Shown here in pieces: positions 5,591-13,221 of a stretch of DNA of 21,481 nt. The position numbers and the translations under genes are program-made. The notes below the pieces were generated by a model, which did not search any database, was not told the DNA's origin, and saw only the letters and a list, made by a program, of their open reading frames with translations. This stretch comes from a virus, in IMG/VR virus record IMGVR_UViG_3300025168_000800, positions 1 to 21,481 of that record; one strand, given 5' to 3'. How positions within the stretch are numbered: position 1 is the stretch's first letter; every line of letters starts with the position of its first letter.

Positions 5591-6618
5591 TAAGCGGCTC
5601 GCTGTATGGCAGTTGAAAGAGCTTGACTTTTACGGTTTGCTGCAGCACCGAACCACGCACTGTGTAATGCATTTCCTGGTGTTTGCGACTCACGTAAATG
5701 ATCCTCAACATAGGTAACTGCGTTCACGGCTCCCCACCACGTACCTTTTGCAGATTTGAGATGTGCTCCTGGACTTTGATCTAGCGCATCCATTACTAAT
5801 GAAGGGAACTTGTTGAGTTTGTCTTTTAGCGGCTCTTGCATGCCAAGAAGCTTACCCTCAGAACGTAATAGCTGTTCTTTGCGGTATTCTGCAATCATTA
5901 ACGGTTGATATATCTGACCGACATAATCAAGGACATCCGAGTGCTTGGCTTTTGTTTGGGAAAGTAGAGTAGCGTTCTTTCTAAACTCAGTCATAGCCGT
6001 TGCGGATAATCCTAAAGCGTCTTCTGCCGCTTGTATAACGTCGTCACCGAACTCTTTAACATGAGGCATACGAAATGACGCTGTATTATTCATGCCTAAG
6101 GCCATGGTGAGTGTGTTATTACATACAACTCGTATGGGCGTTAGCTTAATGGTCATCGACCTACCAACGATGTGCGGTTGATTAATAAGAAGATAGCCTT
6201 TTATAAGGTCATCACCCGCCAGCGCAAAGTCTTCTGAGATTTTAGCTAAACCCCATATTTCTCCGCCATCTTTTAAACTACCTGCGGTTTCCATGGTCAT
6301 ATGACCAGCTTCCGTAAAGCGTTTAAAGAACTTGAATACATCCTCATTTTGAATAGGGACGTAGTCTCTACCGCAATGGCTAAGTATTTTATTGTCGGAA
6401 TCACGAACGATGTGGAAAGTATTCTCGGCTTGGATAAGCCCCACGTCTTCCGCCCATTCGGGAGCGTCTAAAGTATAGCTTGGACGTTTACTAACGGTCC
6501 AATCTAGCTGTGCCGCTTGTTGCATTTGCAATGGTGTAAGATTGCCGTCAACTTCAACACCTAATCCGTGCCAAGGTTTTGCGCCAGCCCATGCCATTGT
6601 TTCTACTTGATGTGACAT
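5590..6618 (-). CDS. DUF932 (phage/plasmid-like) protein
   Basis: A 342-residue protein of the DUF932 / TIGR03299 family. Features I can see are the N-terminal W-x-x-x-x-P-W-H-G-L-G-V, a region with I-V-R-D-S-D-N-K-I-L (residues 70-80), Y-V-P-I-Q-N-E-D-V-F-K-F-F, and T-P-I-R-V-V-C-N-N-T-L-T-M-A. Length and motif order fit the full-length family. These proteins are widespread on phages and conjugative plasmids and their biochemistry is not established. It leads a four- or five-gene operon with AGAAAGGAG 6 bases before the ATG and a TACTGG-type promoter at 6669-6703. Confidence 0.9.
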   Translation of the reverse strand: MSHQVETMAWAGAKPWHGLGVEVDGNLTPLQMQQAAQLDWTVSKRPSYTLDAPEWAEDVGLIQAENTFHIVRDSDNKILSHCGRDYVPIQNEDVFKFFKRFTEAGHMTMETAGSLKDGGEIWGLAKISEDFALAGDDLIKGYLLINQPHIVGRSMTIKLTPIRVVCNNTLTMALGMNNTASFRMPHVKEFGDDVIQAAEDALGLSATAMTEFRKNATLLSQTKAKHSDVLDYVGQIYQPLMIAEYRKEQLLRSEGKLLGMQEPLKDKLNKFPSLVMDALDQSPGAHLKSAKGTWWGAVNAVTYVEDHLRESQTPGNALHSAWFGAAANRKSQALSTAIQRAA

Positions 6619-6668
6619 AACATTCTCCTTTCTAACTTAATGACCGTAGCCTAATTGCTACTTTTACC

Positions 6669-6703
6669 ATTATATATAGCAGTATTAGGAAAGTAAACCA
6701 GTA
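6669..6703 (-). promoter_or_regulatory. TACTGG-type sigma70-like promoter for the DUF932 operon
   Basis: On the minus strand TACTGGTTTACTTTC with -35 TTTACT, 17-base spacer and a perfect -10 TATAAT. The -35 half lies inside the 3' end of the nuclease gene. Confidence 0.8.
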
Positions 6704-7074
6704 CTAAGAGCGTCCCAATCGTAAGGAATCGTTAATGTTAAAAGAGCAGGGGAACGGTAGCCTTCTTTGACTAAATCTTTTATTCCGGTGAGGCTGTCTA
6801 TGTGGTAGAGTTTGATTTCATTATTTTTCCTCGCCATCACAAAAACTTGACCGCCATGGGAGGCTCGTTTAGCCAACCAGGAAATTTGCATAGGACGTAG
6901 AGTAAGTGCATTGCCCGAATGTATTTCTTTTAATTCTATCCAAAACTCTTTTCCTTTTGCACAACCGTTGACATCAGGAACCCCTGCTCCGGTCATTCCT
7001 GTCTCAATTCGCTGTAAATGCATCTGCGGTAGGTTTGTTCTCAACAATAACCACAAATTTTTCTCTTTTGCCAT
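6685..7074 (-). CDS. PD-(D/E)XK nuclease (VRR-NUC/resolvase-like)
   Basis: A 129-residue single-domain nuclease. The catalytic pattern is Glu23, then G-V-P-D (Asp34), F-W-I-E-L-K (Glu47, Lys49), then R-P-M-Q (Gln63), as in VRR-NUC and related phage structure-specific nucleases. Such enzymes cut branched or flapped DNA and are candidates for resolving recombination or packaging intermediates. The start has AGAGGGG close upstream. It sits between the replication genes and DUF932 but is separated from the HTH gene by 160 bases. The assignment is by motif; the exact substrate is not determined. Confidence 0.82.
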   Translation of the reverse strand: MAKEKNLWLLLRTNLPQMHLQRIETGMTGAGVPDVNGCAKGKEFWIELKEIHSGNALTLRPMQISWLAKRASHGGQVFVMARKNNEIKLYHIDSLTGIKDLVKEGYRSPALLTLTIPYDWDALSTGLLS

Positions 7075-7234
7075 GTTTACCCCTCTGAACTAGAGTCGAT
7101 CGCGTATAAGCTAATCTAAGCCGTTTTAAGAGCTTCTTCATCTATCGGAGCCTACGCCCCTAAGTAGACCTAGATCGTTTAACTTGTGAGCTTATCTGAG
7201 GCCGATTTTTTTGAAAAACCCCGTTTTTTATAGA
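7075..7234. other. Intergenic region between HTH and nuclease genes
   Basis: 160 bases with no convincing promoter or terminator. It holds an imperfect direct repeat (GCTAATCTAAGCCG near 7110 and GCTTATCTGAGGCCG near 7190) and an A/T hairpin near 7213-7229. A minus-strand frame of about 46 codons starts near 7142 and runs into the nuclease gene in another frame; it lacks a good ribosome-binding site, so I do not call it. Confidence 0.5.
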
Positions 7235-7573
7235 TTACCACTCCCATCCCGTGTGTGGGGCAACTTTTTGGTTATTTGACGTCAGTTTAATTTCACGCTC
7301 ACTTAACCACTCATTAAACGCTCTTTGTGTTTGTTCAAAGTCCGAGTAGAGTAGTTTAAATTCAGACCATTTGTTGCGTGCGACAACTCGACCGTAATAA
7401 TAATCACCATTACCCAGTTTACAACGTGTAATTATTTGCCACATACGTTGTTTGGTAACTTCGTGTTCTTCACCTAGTTCTTCTAATGTTATTTTTGAGT
7501 TAGTCCATTGATCAAACATCTTTCTGTACCTGATCGAGTTTTGTTTCGCTTTTGTGTCAGAGATACCTTTCAT
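7235..7573 (-). CDS. Small helix-turn-helix protein
   Basis: A 112-residue basic protein. Residues about 20-50 (F-D-Q-W to I-I-T-R-C-K) fit a sigma-region-4-like helix-turn-helix: T-L-E-E-L-G-x-x-x-x-V-T-K-Q-R-M-W-Q-I-I. The C-terminus is charged and ends in aromatics. The start at 7573 overlaps the polymerase stop as ATGA and has AAGGAA 8 bases before it; a start at 7600 would overlap the polymerase by 31 bases without a better site. It is the last gene of the polymerase operon. It could be a transcriptional regulator; the target is unknown. Confidence 0.75.
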   Translation of the reverse strand: MKGISDTKAKQNSIRYRKMFDQWTNSKITLEELGEEHEVTKQRMWQIITRCKLGNGDYYYGRVVARNKWSEFKLLYSDFEQTQRAFNEWLSEREIKLTSNNQKVAPHTGWEW

Positions 7574-9438
7574 GATTTTATTTCCTTTGTTTCGCCCCAT
7601 GACGTTCCTAACTCTTGATCCACTAATAAAGGGACAGCAAGCTTTACACAGTTTACCATTACTCTTGTTACTGTGTCTGCCTGTTCTTTGCTCTCTATTG
7701 AAATGTCAACTTCATCGTGGACTTGTAGGTGCGGAACTATTCCTTCCTCCCACAGACCTATCATTGCTAACTTTGTCATGTCAGCCGCAGATCCTTGTAT
7801 TAAACGATTTAAAGCTTTGTAAGTGTATGACCGTTTAAGGTCATCCCCATATTTATCTTTTGCCTCTTCAAGAGGTAACGGTAGACTTCTTTCATATTTG
7901 CTTTCCCACAGATCAAAACGGCATCGCCTTCCTGCAAATGTTTTGATATATCCTCGCTCCATTGCTACTCTTGCGCATTGATCTTGTAGAGCGCGAATAA
8001 ACGGAACTTTAGCATGGTACTGTTGGAAAAGCTTTTCAGCTTCTGTATCATCTATTCCTAATTCTTTAACAAGTTTCTCTTTACCCATTCCATAGCTTAA
8101 ACCGAGATTGATAGTCTTGGCCTGTTTACGTGGTATATTTGCCATATCCGCAACGATCTGGTGGAAGTCTGCGTTCTCTTCCGTATAAAGTTTCACAGCA
8201 TCTTTTGCTCCAGTTAGATTCATCTGGTTAGCATAATGAACCGTTAGTCTCGGTTCTTGTTGCGAGTAATCAAACACTCCCCACTGACACCCTTCTTCGG
8301 GAATGAAGAGGGAACGAATTAAACTACCTATCTCAGGATCTCTCGCAGGAACCTGTTGTAGATTAGGATTGCTGTAACTAAACCGACCAGTAACAGTTCC
8401 TCCACGATCATTCCGCATGGGGTGTGCTTCCGCATGTATCCTTCCGTTGAAAGCATGGTCTCCGATCATTTTATCAATAAACGTAGTTCTGGCTTTATTA
8501 AGCTTCCGTGCTCTAACTATCAGCTGAGGCAGTTCATGTGAGTGACCCTCTAGCCAGTCTTTCTGGAAACTCGCCATACCTTTGGCTGTACGTGGAAACC
8601 ATATGCTATTCTTTTCAAAAATACTCTCTAAGGAGGCATTAGCCCACAGGTTTACATCTTTGCCGTACTTCCGCTTGATCTCTATTTGTATTTTCTGTTC
8701 CTCTGTAGAGAGCTTTTTACTAACTCTTTCAGCTTTTTCCTCATCAACTCTAACCCCTCTCCACCTCATTTCCAATAGTAGAGGGATCAACTTAGATTCC
8801 ACAGCAAATATTTTTTCTAAGTTTTGTTCTGCAAGCTCAACCTTTAGTTTATTCCACAACTTTAATGTTAAGGAAGCGTCCTGCTGACCATAAGGTCCAA
8901 CGTATTTAGCATGCAGTTTGTACATCTCTGACTTAGGGTTAATACCAAAAGCCAAAGCCGCACTTTTCAAAAGAGACTCATCTTTTCTCTCATCGCAATA
9001 CTCAACACCTAGATTATCTAATGAATAAGAAAACCTATTCTCGTTGAGTAAGGGAGCCGCAATAATCGTATCGAGTATTTTACCTTTTACAAGGACTCCT
9101 TCTCTCCTTAACCAGCCTACATCGTAGAGTGCATTATGAAACACTACCTCTCTCTTTGTAGAGCTAAGAAGATTAGTTAGCCATCGCAAAACAATACCTT
9201 CATCTAAATTACCACCGCCTTCATGACGAATTGGGAAATAGCCCTCCCAATCTTTCGTAGCAACACCAATACCTACAACATGTCCTCGACCTGTAGCCCA
9301 CCCTGGACCCGAGGTCATGAGGTGGGGATCGTAGGTCTCTAAATCTATAGCGACTGTTTCTGTCTCAGAGAACTGAGGGAAAAAATCAGGAACAGACCAA
9401 TCGCTTTTAGGAGGAAACAACGAGTTCTGTAAGATCAT
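7570..9438 (-). CDS. polA: Family A DNA polymerase with 3'-5' exonuclease
   Basis: A 622-residue replicative phage polymerase with proofreading but no 5'-3' nuclease domain, the usual length for phage PolA. Exonuclease motifs: D32-L-E34, N102/D106 (H-N-A-L-Y-D), and Y183-x3-D187. Polymerase motifs: A, D390-Y-S-Q-Q-E-P-R; B, R437-x3-K441-T-I-N-L445-G-L-S-Y449-G; C, Q-V-H574-D575-E576. The residue matching E. coli Pol I Phe762 is Leu445. Phages vary between Phe, Tyr and Leu at this site; the Leu form has been linked to slower, more accurate polymerases and proposed for slower or temperate lifestyles. It sits in the base-modification operon and overlaps its neighbours by four bases on each side. 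Confidence 0.97.
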   Translation of the reverse strand: MILQNSLFPPKSDWSVPDFFPQFSETETVAIDLETYDPHLMTSGPGWATGRGHVVGIGVATKDWEGYFPIRHEGGGNLDEGIVLRWLTNLLSSTKREVVFHNALYDVGWLRREGVLVKGKILDTIIAAPLLNENRFSYSLDNLGVEYCDERKDESLLKSAALAFGINPKSEMYKLHAKYVGPYGQQDASLTLKLWNKLKVELAEQNLEKIFAVESKLIPLLLEMRWRGVRVDEEKAERVSKKLSTEEQKIQIEIKRKYGKDVNLWANASLESIFEKNSIWFPRTAKGMASFQKDWLEGHSHELPQLIVRARKLNKARTTFIDKMIGDHAFNGRIHAEAHPMRNDRGGTVTGRFSYSNPNLQQVPARDPEIGSLIRSLFIPEEGCQWGVFDYSQQEPRLTVHYANQMNLTGAKDAVKLYTEENADFHQIVADMANIPRKQAKTINLGLSYGMGKEKLVKELGIDDTEAEKLFQQYHAKVPFIRALQDQCARVAMERGYIKTFAGRRCRFDLWESKYERSLPLPLEEAKDKYGDDLKRSYTYKALNRLIQGSAADMTKLAMIGLWEEGIVPHLQVHDEVDISIESKEQADTVTRVMVNCVKLAVPLLVDQELGTSWGETKEIKS

Positions 9439-9767
9439 TTCTTTTTCTTGATCCGCACAACCTTAGACTTAGGTTTTGGTGCTTTTCCGCCTTTCCACGC
9501 TTCATTGATATCCGGCGTAGATTTATTGTCTGCCACAAAAGTACCGTATTCTGTTCTTGCTCTAACGGGTTTCTCGGCTGTTTTAGTAGCCCGAGGGTAT
9601 CGTTTATTTGTAGTAACAGATCCTTCAGTAATTCCTTTAGATAAAGGTTTTAACTCAACTGTTGCATCCTTTAATGCTTTTTCAATAACTCTGGACTTCT
9701 CCTCTTCATCTACTTTTGTAGGCATTGGTCCTGTCATAAAATCGATAAACTTAGAAAACCACTTCAT
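9435..9767 (-). CDS. Lys-rich hypothetical protein
   Basis: A 110-residue very basic protein. It starts with an amphipathic M-K-W-F-S-K-F-I-D-F-M, has an acidic stretch near residues 20-30, and ends in a disordered Lys-rich tail (R-I-K-K-K-K). The start at 9767 is chosen because GAGGAG lies 6 bases before; a longer in-frame start at 9797 overlaps the previous gene. It overlaps the polymerase start by ATGA and lies between it and the Nmad1-type gene. A polymerase accessory or DNA-binding role is possible by position only. Confidence 0.72.
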   Translation of the reverse strand: MKWFSKFIDFMTGPMPTKVDEEEKSRVIEKALKDATVELKPLSKGITEGSVTTNKRYPRATKTAEKPVRARTEYGTFVADNKSTPDINEAWKGGKAPKPKSKVVRIKKKK

Positions 9768-9768
9768 G

Positions 9769-10134
9769 TTACTTCTCCTCGCTGGTGTTTCCAGCATTAA
9801 TAGTTACTTCAGGATAAGAAATATCCTGATCCTCTTCGTCATGGTATTCATCTATAGCCGTTAAAATATGTTCTTCAGTTAATAATAAATACCTTCGCAA
9901 GTCTCTGATATCATCCAGTAGACCTTCATCTCCTACGTAAATTTTTCCTGCTTCAAATACATCCCACCCACACTTTTGGGCTTGATGCTCGACTCGATCG
10001 AACTTGCGTGCTAACATCATAAAAGCCCCGACACCTCCCCGTCTTTTCCAAGAATCGCCGTAAGATGTTTCAGCTTTTTTAAGAGCCTCTAAATCACTCT
10101 GTGCTGCTTTTTTCATAGTTTCCCATTTACTCAT
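9769..10134 (-). CDS. Nmad1 / DUF1599 nucleotide-modification-associated protein
   Basis: A 121-residue all-helical protein of the DUF1599 (Nmad1) family, seen near phage DNA-modification genes. The recognisable stretch runs from residue 25 to 85: Y-G-D-S-W-K-R-R-G-G, A-F-M-M-L-A-R-K-F-D-R, then D-E-G-L-L-D-D-I-R-D-L-R-R-Y-L-L. The Asp/Glu-rich helices resemble all-alpha nucleotide pyrophosphohydrolases, so a nucleotide-binding or -hydrolysing role is plausible. The family's activity has not, to my knowledge, been shown. The start at 10134 has GGAG 5 bases upstream and overlaps the thymidylate synthase stop by 8 bases. Its neighbours support a role in modified-nucleotide metabolism. Confidence 0.83.
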   Translation of the reverse strand: MSKWETMKKAAQSDLEALKKAETSYGDSWKRRGGVGAFMMLARKFDRVEHQAQKCGWDVFEAGKIYVGDEGLLDDIRDLRRYLLLTEEHILTAIDEYHDEEDQDISYPEVTINAGNTSEEK

Positions 10135-11173
10135 TAGCTTCTCCTTCTTTTGTTTTAGTGATATGTGACTGTTCACGTTTGAGGAGCCAAGATAGACAAG
10201 CCGCTCTCCAATCTAATGCTTTAATGTGGCAGAGGTTCTGGTACGCGCCATGGAAATTTTTGTGTTTGTAATAAGAGTAAACCACCATCATCGGGGCGGC
10301 AATATCTTTTAACACAGGGTTTTCCCAACTATCCCAAGTTTTAAAATCATCAGGCTCCGTATTGAAGAATCTTTCTAATTCTTGTGGTATGCTGTCGGTG
10401 TTTTTAAACAAAGGGATATGCTTATAGTCTTTTAAAGTATCATAAGGATTCTTTAGTTCGCTGAAGGTGTGTGGGTCTATGCTTAGATCCTTAACCTTAT
10501 CCCAAACAGGAGCCTCCGTGTAGACATGAAAACTATCACTAACCTGTCGATATACGCCAACACGAACACCGATAGCCGATGCCATATATTCTTGCAATAC
10601 TGACATATGAACCACGTTAGCACCATAGGCTCCCCACAGCATATCATTAGACCGATTACATACGGTCATATTCAGTTTGCCCTCGCGCACCTTAAAATAG
10701 ATATTAGTGTTACAGGGAACGTCTTTGCCATACCTATTTAAATCATATTTAGCATCCCACATCTGTAGAACAGCTCTACGATCGTTAGGATCTTTTTTCA
10801 GCATATTTATAATGAGAGGTAGTTGGTCCCTGCCGAAATAACTTTTCCACCGCCAACCGTAAGCCCCCCACAACGTTTCACCATCGTCAGAAAAATCCCC
10901 CATGGTTTTAACAAAATACGTTAAAGGTTTTAAATCCTTACGACCGTCTAACATCCAAAGACTTTCTATAAGATGAAAGAAAGGGTTAGCGTCTCTTTGT
11001 GGAATTAAACATACGCGCTCACACGGTTTATTATAAACAGTTGTTACGGGGTCTAATGCCTCGTAAGTCGTACCGTTACGCGTCTGTTGTACTCTATAGT
11101 TAACATCACTGTTAAATAAATCTATTCCTAAAAGTAGAGCATCGTTTACATTTCTTGCGTTAATTACTTTCAT
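10127..11173 (-). CDS. Thymidylate synthase homologue (TS or dUMP hydroxymethylase)
   Basis: A 348-residue ThyA-family enzyme that adds a one-carbon unit from methylene-tetrahydrofolate to a pyrimidine nucleotide. Key residues: Glu70 and Trp73, D-R132-R133, catalytic Cys154 (V-P-C), R174-S-N-D177, Asn186, and H216-V-Y218. Asn186 at the base-recognition site favours dUMP; dCMP hydroxymethylases have Asp there. The W-D-E-W segment before the Y-G motif of ordinary thymidylate synthases is missing; M-G-D-F-S-D-D-G-E-T-L-W-G is there instead, and the C-terminus lacks the usual Val end. With an ADDT gene two genes upstream, a 5-hydroxymethyl-dUMP product is a real possibility. Plain dTMP synthesis cannot be excluded. 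Confidence 0.9.
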   Translation of the reverse strand: MKVINARNVNDALLLGIDLFNSDVNYRVQQTRNGTTYEALDPVTTVYNKPCERVCLIPQRDANPFFHLIESLWMLDGRKDLKPLTYFVKTMGDFSDDGETLWGAYGWRWKSYFGRDQLPLIINMLKKDPNDRRAVLQMWDAKYDLNRYGKDVPCNTNIYFKVREGKLNMTVCNRSNDMLWGAYGANVVHMSVLQEYMASAIGVRVGVYRQVSDSFHVYTEAPVWDKVKDLSIDPHTFSELKNPYDTLKDYKHIPLFKNTDSIPQELERFFNTEPDDFKTWDSWENPVLKDIAAPMMVVYSYYKHKNFHGAYQNLCHIKALDWRAACLSWLLKREQSHITKTKEGEANE

Positions 11174-11391
11174 AAGGTTTCGTGGTATCCGTCTATAATT
11201 GCAGCGATAAGATAGCTTATTTCATTCTCGCCAAGTCCTGGAAGTTTCCGTCTTACAAAAGCTACCGCCATTTTATGTGTTGCAGGAACCTTTAGAAAGA
11301 ATGCCACCTCTAGAAACTGGGTGTAATGTATGTCCACCGAGTCTCCCCACTCTTCTAAAAGTTCTAATGAATATTCATTAAGTTTTCCCAT
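11170..11391 (-). CDS. Small protein between ADDT and thymidylate synthase genes
   Basis: A 73-residue helical protein. It starts 14 bases before the ADDT stop with GGAG upstream and overlaps the synthase start by ATGA, so it is translated with both. No domain is recognised. Its constant wedge between two modification genes makes it a candidate accessory protein. Confidence 0.72.
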   Translation of the reverse strand: MGKLNEYSLELLEEWGDSVDIHYTQFLEVAFFLKVPATHKMAVAFVRRKLPGLGENEISYLIAAIIDGYHETL

Positions 11392-12301
11392 ACTTACTTT
11401 CTCCTTCTACTAGATCTTCAATCATAGGAAGATCGTTATGTTTATAGATAGACCGTGTTCTGCCTTCGCTTTTTACCATTCTAGAATATTTATCAAACTC
11501 GCAAAGTCCTCCTTCTATCTCTCGCATTTCATAAGGTAGGTCTTTACGCTTAAACCACAATCTCCCTGAGACCGCACTATACAGTTCATTCATCTCATCA
11601 TTCCAGTTGTGACTTCGTTTTGAAAAAGATAAGTCTCTTCCTGTTAAACGATTGAGTCCTCGCATCGCTCCTGGTCCAGCATTGCCCCACGTTAATCGAT
11701 CCTTTGCGTTTTCTAAAAAATACGTCCATCGTAAATCAGTCACTACCTCGTAGGCCATGAATGGACCCATGTAGGGGTAATCTCTAAGAATACCCCATGT
11801 TTTCTCCAATGAGGATTCTTTATTATTTCTAGCTTCTTCTAGTGTGTCGGTGAGGTAGTTTCGATCGTTCCACATATGAGATATACACTCGGCAACCCCC
11901 GTGACTTTATTCATACCGTTGGGGGTTTTAACAATATAAGCACCTGTTACCCATTTTGGTTGCTTTGTGATTTCATCAACAGCTTTCTGTCTATCCCAGT
12001 TTAATAACAGGTCGTTCTCGATCAACGTTCTTCCTGTCTCTATTAGATTAAACCATCGGAAAATAACCGTTGCCATCAGAACTGCTGGGTCGTTTTTTAA
12101 GGGTACTCTGATATGTTTAGCAAACCACCGAGTCGTTCTATCATCTTCCCGATAAACTTGGCAAAACTTAAAGTTCTGTAGTATAGGATCCTCTGTCCAT
12201 GGGGCATCCTGTCCTAAGATTTCTTTTTTAAATCGAATTTTTTCTCGCTCTTCCTGCCAGTAACAATATCGATCGAGTTCTGCTCGGATAAATGTAGTCA
12301 T
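11378..12301 (-). CDS. aGPT-Pplase/ADDT-family thymine hypermodification protein
   Basis: A 307-residue protein of the alpha-glutamyl/putrescinyl-thymine pyrophosphorylase (ADDT, HMUDK helical-domain related) superfamily. These are thought to replace a phosphorylated 5-hydroxymethyl group on uracil in DNA with an amino acid or polyamine. Signature stretches: E-E-R-E-K-I-R-x-K-K-E (residues 17-27), P-W-T-E-D-P-I-L (34-41), F-x-F-C-Q-V-Y-R-E-D-D-R-T-T-R-W (44-59), Y-M-G-P-F-M-A-Y-E (177-185), W-G-N-A-G-P-G-A-M-R-G-L-N-R-L (205-219), and C-E-F-D-K-Y-S-R (267-274). The start at 12301 overlaps the methyltransferase stop (TAATG) with AAGGAAAAGG upstream. No P-loop kinase is fused or nearby. The clade and product are not determined. 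Confidence 0.88.
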   Translation of the reverse strand: MTTFIRAELDRYCYWQEEREKIRFKKEILGQDAPWTEDPILQNFKFCQVYREDDRTTRWFAKHIRVPLKNDPAVLMATVIFRWFNLIETGRTLIENDLLLNWDRQKAVDEITKQPKWVTGAYIVKTPNGMNKVTGVAECISHMWNDRNYLTDTLEEARNNKESSLEKTWGILRDYPYMGPFMAYEVVTDLRWTYFLENAKDRLTWGNAGPGAMRGLNRLTGRDLSFSKRSHNWNDEMNELYSAVSGRLWFKRKDLPYEMREIEGGLCEFDKYSRMVKSEGRTRSIYKHNDLPMIEDLVEGESKYGKT

Positions 12302-13221
12302 TACCTTTTCCTTAACACCCAAGCACAGTTGTTAGCATATTCGGGAAATGGTGCGGCGGCGGCTACGCGCAAGAACTGTCGACCAAACCGACTCTCAAGC
12401 ATCTCTACCTGTTCGGGCGACCACGCTCTAGGGTATCTTTTCACACTACTATGTAGAGGTATTCCATCAACAGAAGGCTCTACTTGTTCTTTCATAGCCT
12501 TACGAAGATTAGGTAGCTGTATAAAAGTTCCTGTAACATCTTCTATAATGAAGTTTCTTTCTAACTCTTCTTTAAGTTCTTGGAAGCCCCACTCGTAAAT
12601 ATGGTCTTCAGGTAGTTTGTCGTTAGAACCGTCATGATTAGGAGTAGAGATATACGCTAATGCATTAGGTCTCATTGCTCTAGCCGCATCATCTAACCAC
12701 GGACCAACAAACTCTCTATTCATGTGTTCAATAACTTCGGTGGACCAAAAGAAGTCTATACTCTCATCCTCTAGCTCATGAAAGATATTAAGTTTTTTCC
12801 CGTGTTCATCAAACTGAGGGACAGTTACATCGACTATTTTGAGTGTGCCATTAAAGTTTTTAAACCAAGTAGAGTTCACTAAAGGCTCGCCACCGTTAGA
12901 CCAGTAAGGGTTCTCTGCTTCACACGCAGGATCTATATCTGTTCCATAATACGAGCGAATAATATCAGTCTTCTTGACCACATAAGCCTTGTATAAATTT
13001 CTAAGTGCCCAACACTCTCCGCAACCCATTTCAAAAGTATCTAAGGGTCGGTCTAAGTTTTTAGCCTCACTGATGCATAAAGAGGAGATTTTATCGAATC
13101 GGCTCATATGGGCGAGTTCGTCAGGTCTCCAGTTTGCTAAAACTCCTGCCGAAGCAAGATCCATTCGGGTGTTTTTACTGTCGTTTTCATTAACGGTTAG
13201 TTTCTTTCTTATAGATGACAT
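12301..13221 (-). CDS. SAM-dependent class I methyltransferase
   Basis: A 306-residue Rossmann-fold methyltransferase. Motif I is F-E-M-G-C-G-E (residues 63-69), motif II Y-Y-G-T-D-I-D (91-97), and motif IV region I-D-F-F-W-S-T-E-V-I-E-H-M (155-167), typical of the Methyltransf_11/23 type seen in ubiquinone and sugar-modifying enzymes. It has no D/N-P-P-Y motif, so it is not a standard N6A/N4C DNA methylase. The start at 13221 has GGGAG upstream and overlaps the preceding gene by 13 bases; a TTG at 13239 is less likely. Its position next to ADDT suggests it may methylate a modified nucleotide, but a capsid, lipid or RNA target is possible. Confidence 0.88.
   Translation of the reverse strand: MSSIRKKLTVNENDSKNTRMDLASAGVLANWRPDELAHMSRFDKISSLCISEAKNLDRPLDTFEMGCGECWALRNLYKAYVVKKTDIIRSYYGTDIDPACEAENPYWSNGGEPLVNSTWFKNFNGTLKIVDVTVPQFDEHGKKLNIFHELEDESIDFFWSTEVIEHMNREFVGPWLDDAARAMRPNALAYISTPNHDGSNDKLPEDHIYEWGFQELKEELERNFIIEDVTGTFIQLPNLRKAMKEQVEPSVDGIPLHSSVKRYPRAWSPEQVEMLESRFGRQFLRVAAAAPFPEYANNCAWVLRKR

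Noticed and set aside
7075-7145. 46-codon minus-strand frame before the nuclease
   Set aside because: No ribosome-binding site and it reads into the nuclease gene out of frame.
7205-7234. Candidate terminator in the gap before the nuclease gene
   Set aside because: The stem is A/T pairs around a G-run, with little GC and no clean T-tract in transcript orientation.
9448-9864. 138-codon plus-strand frame opposite the Lys-rich gene
   Set aside because: It lacks a ribosome-binding site, runs across two coupled minus-strand genes and has a composition typical of antisense shadow frames.
12301-13221. Standard DNA adenine/cytosine methylase
   Set aside because: There is no D/N-P-P-Y or P-C motif; the Rossmann motifs fit small-molecule-type methyltransferases.
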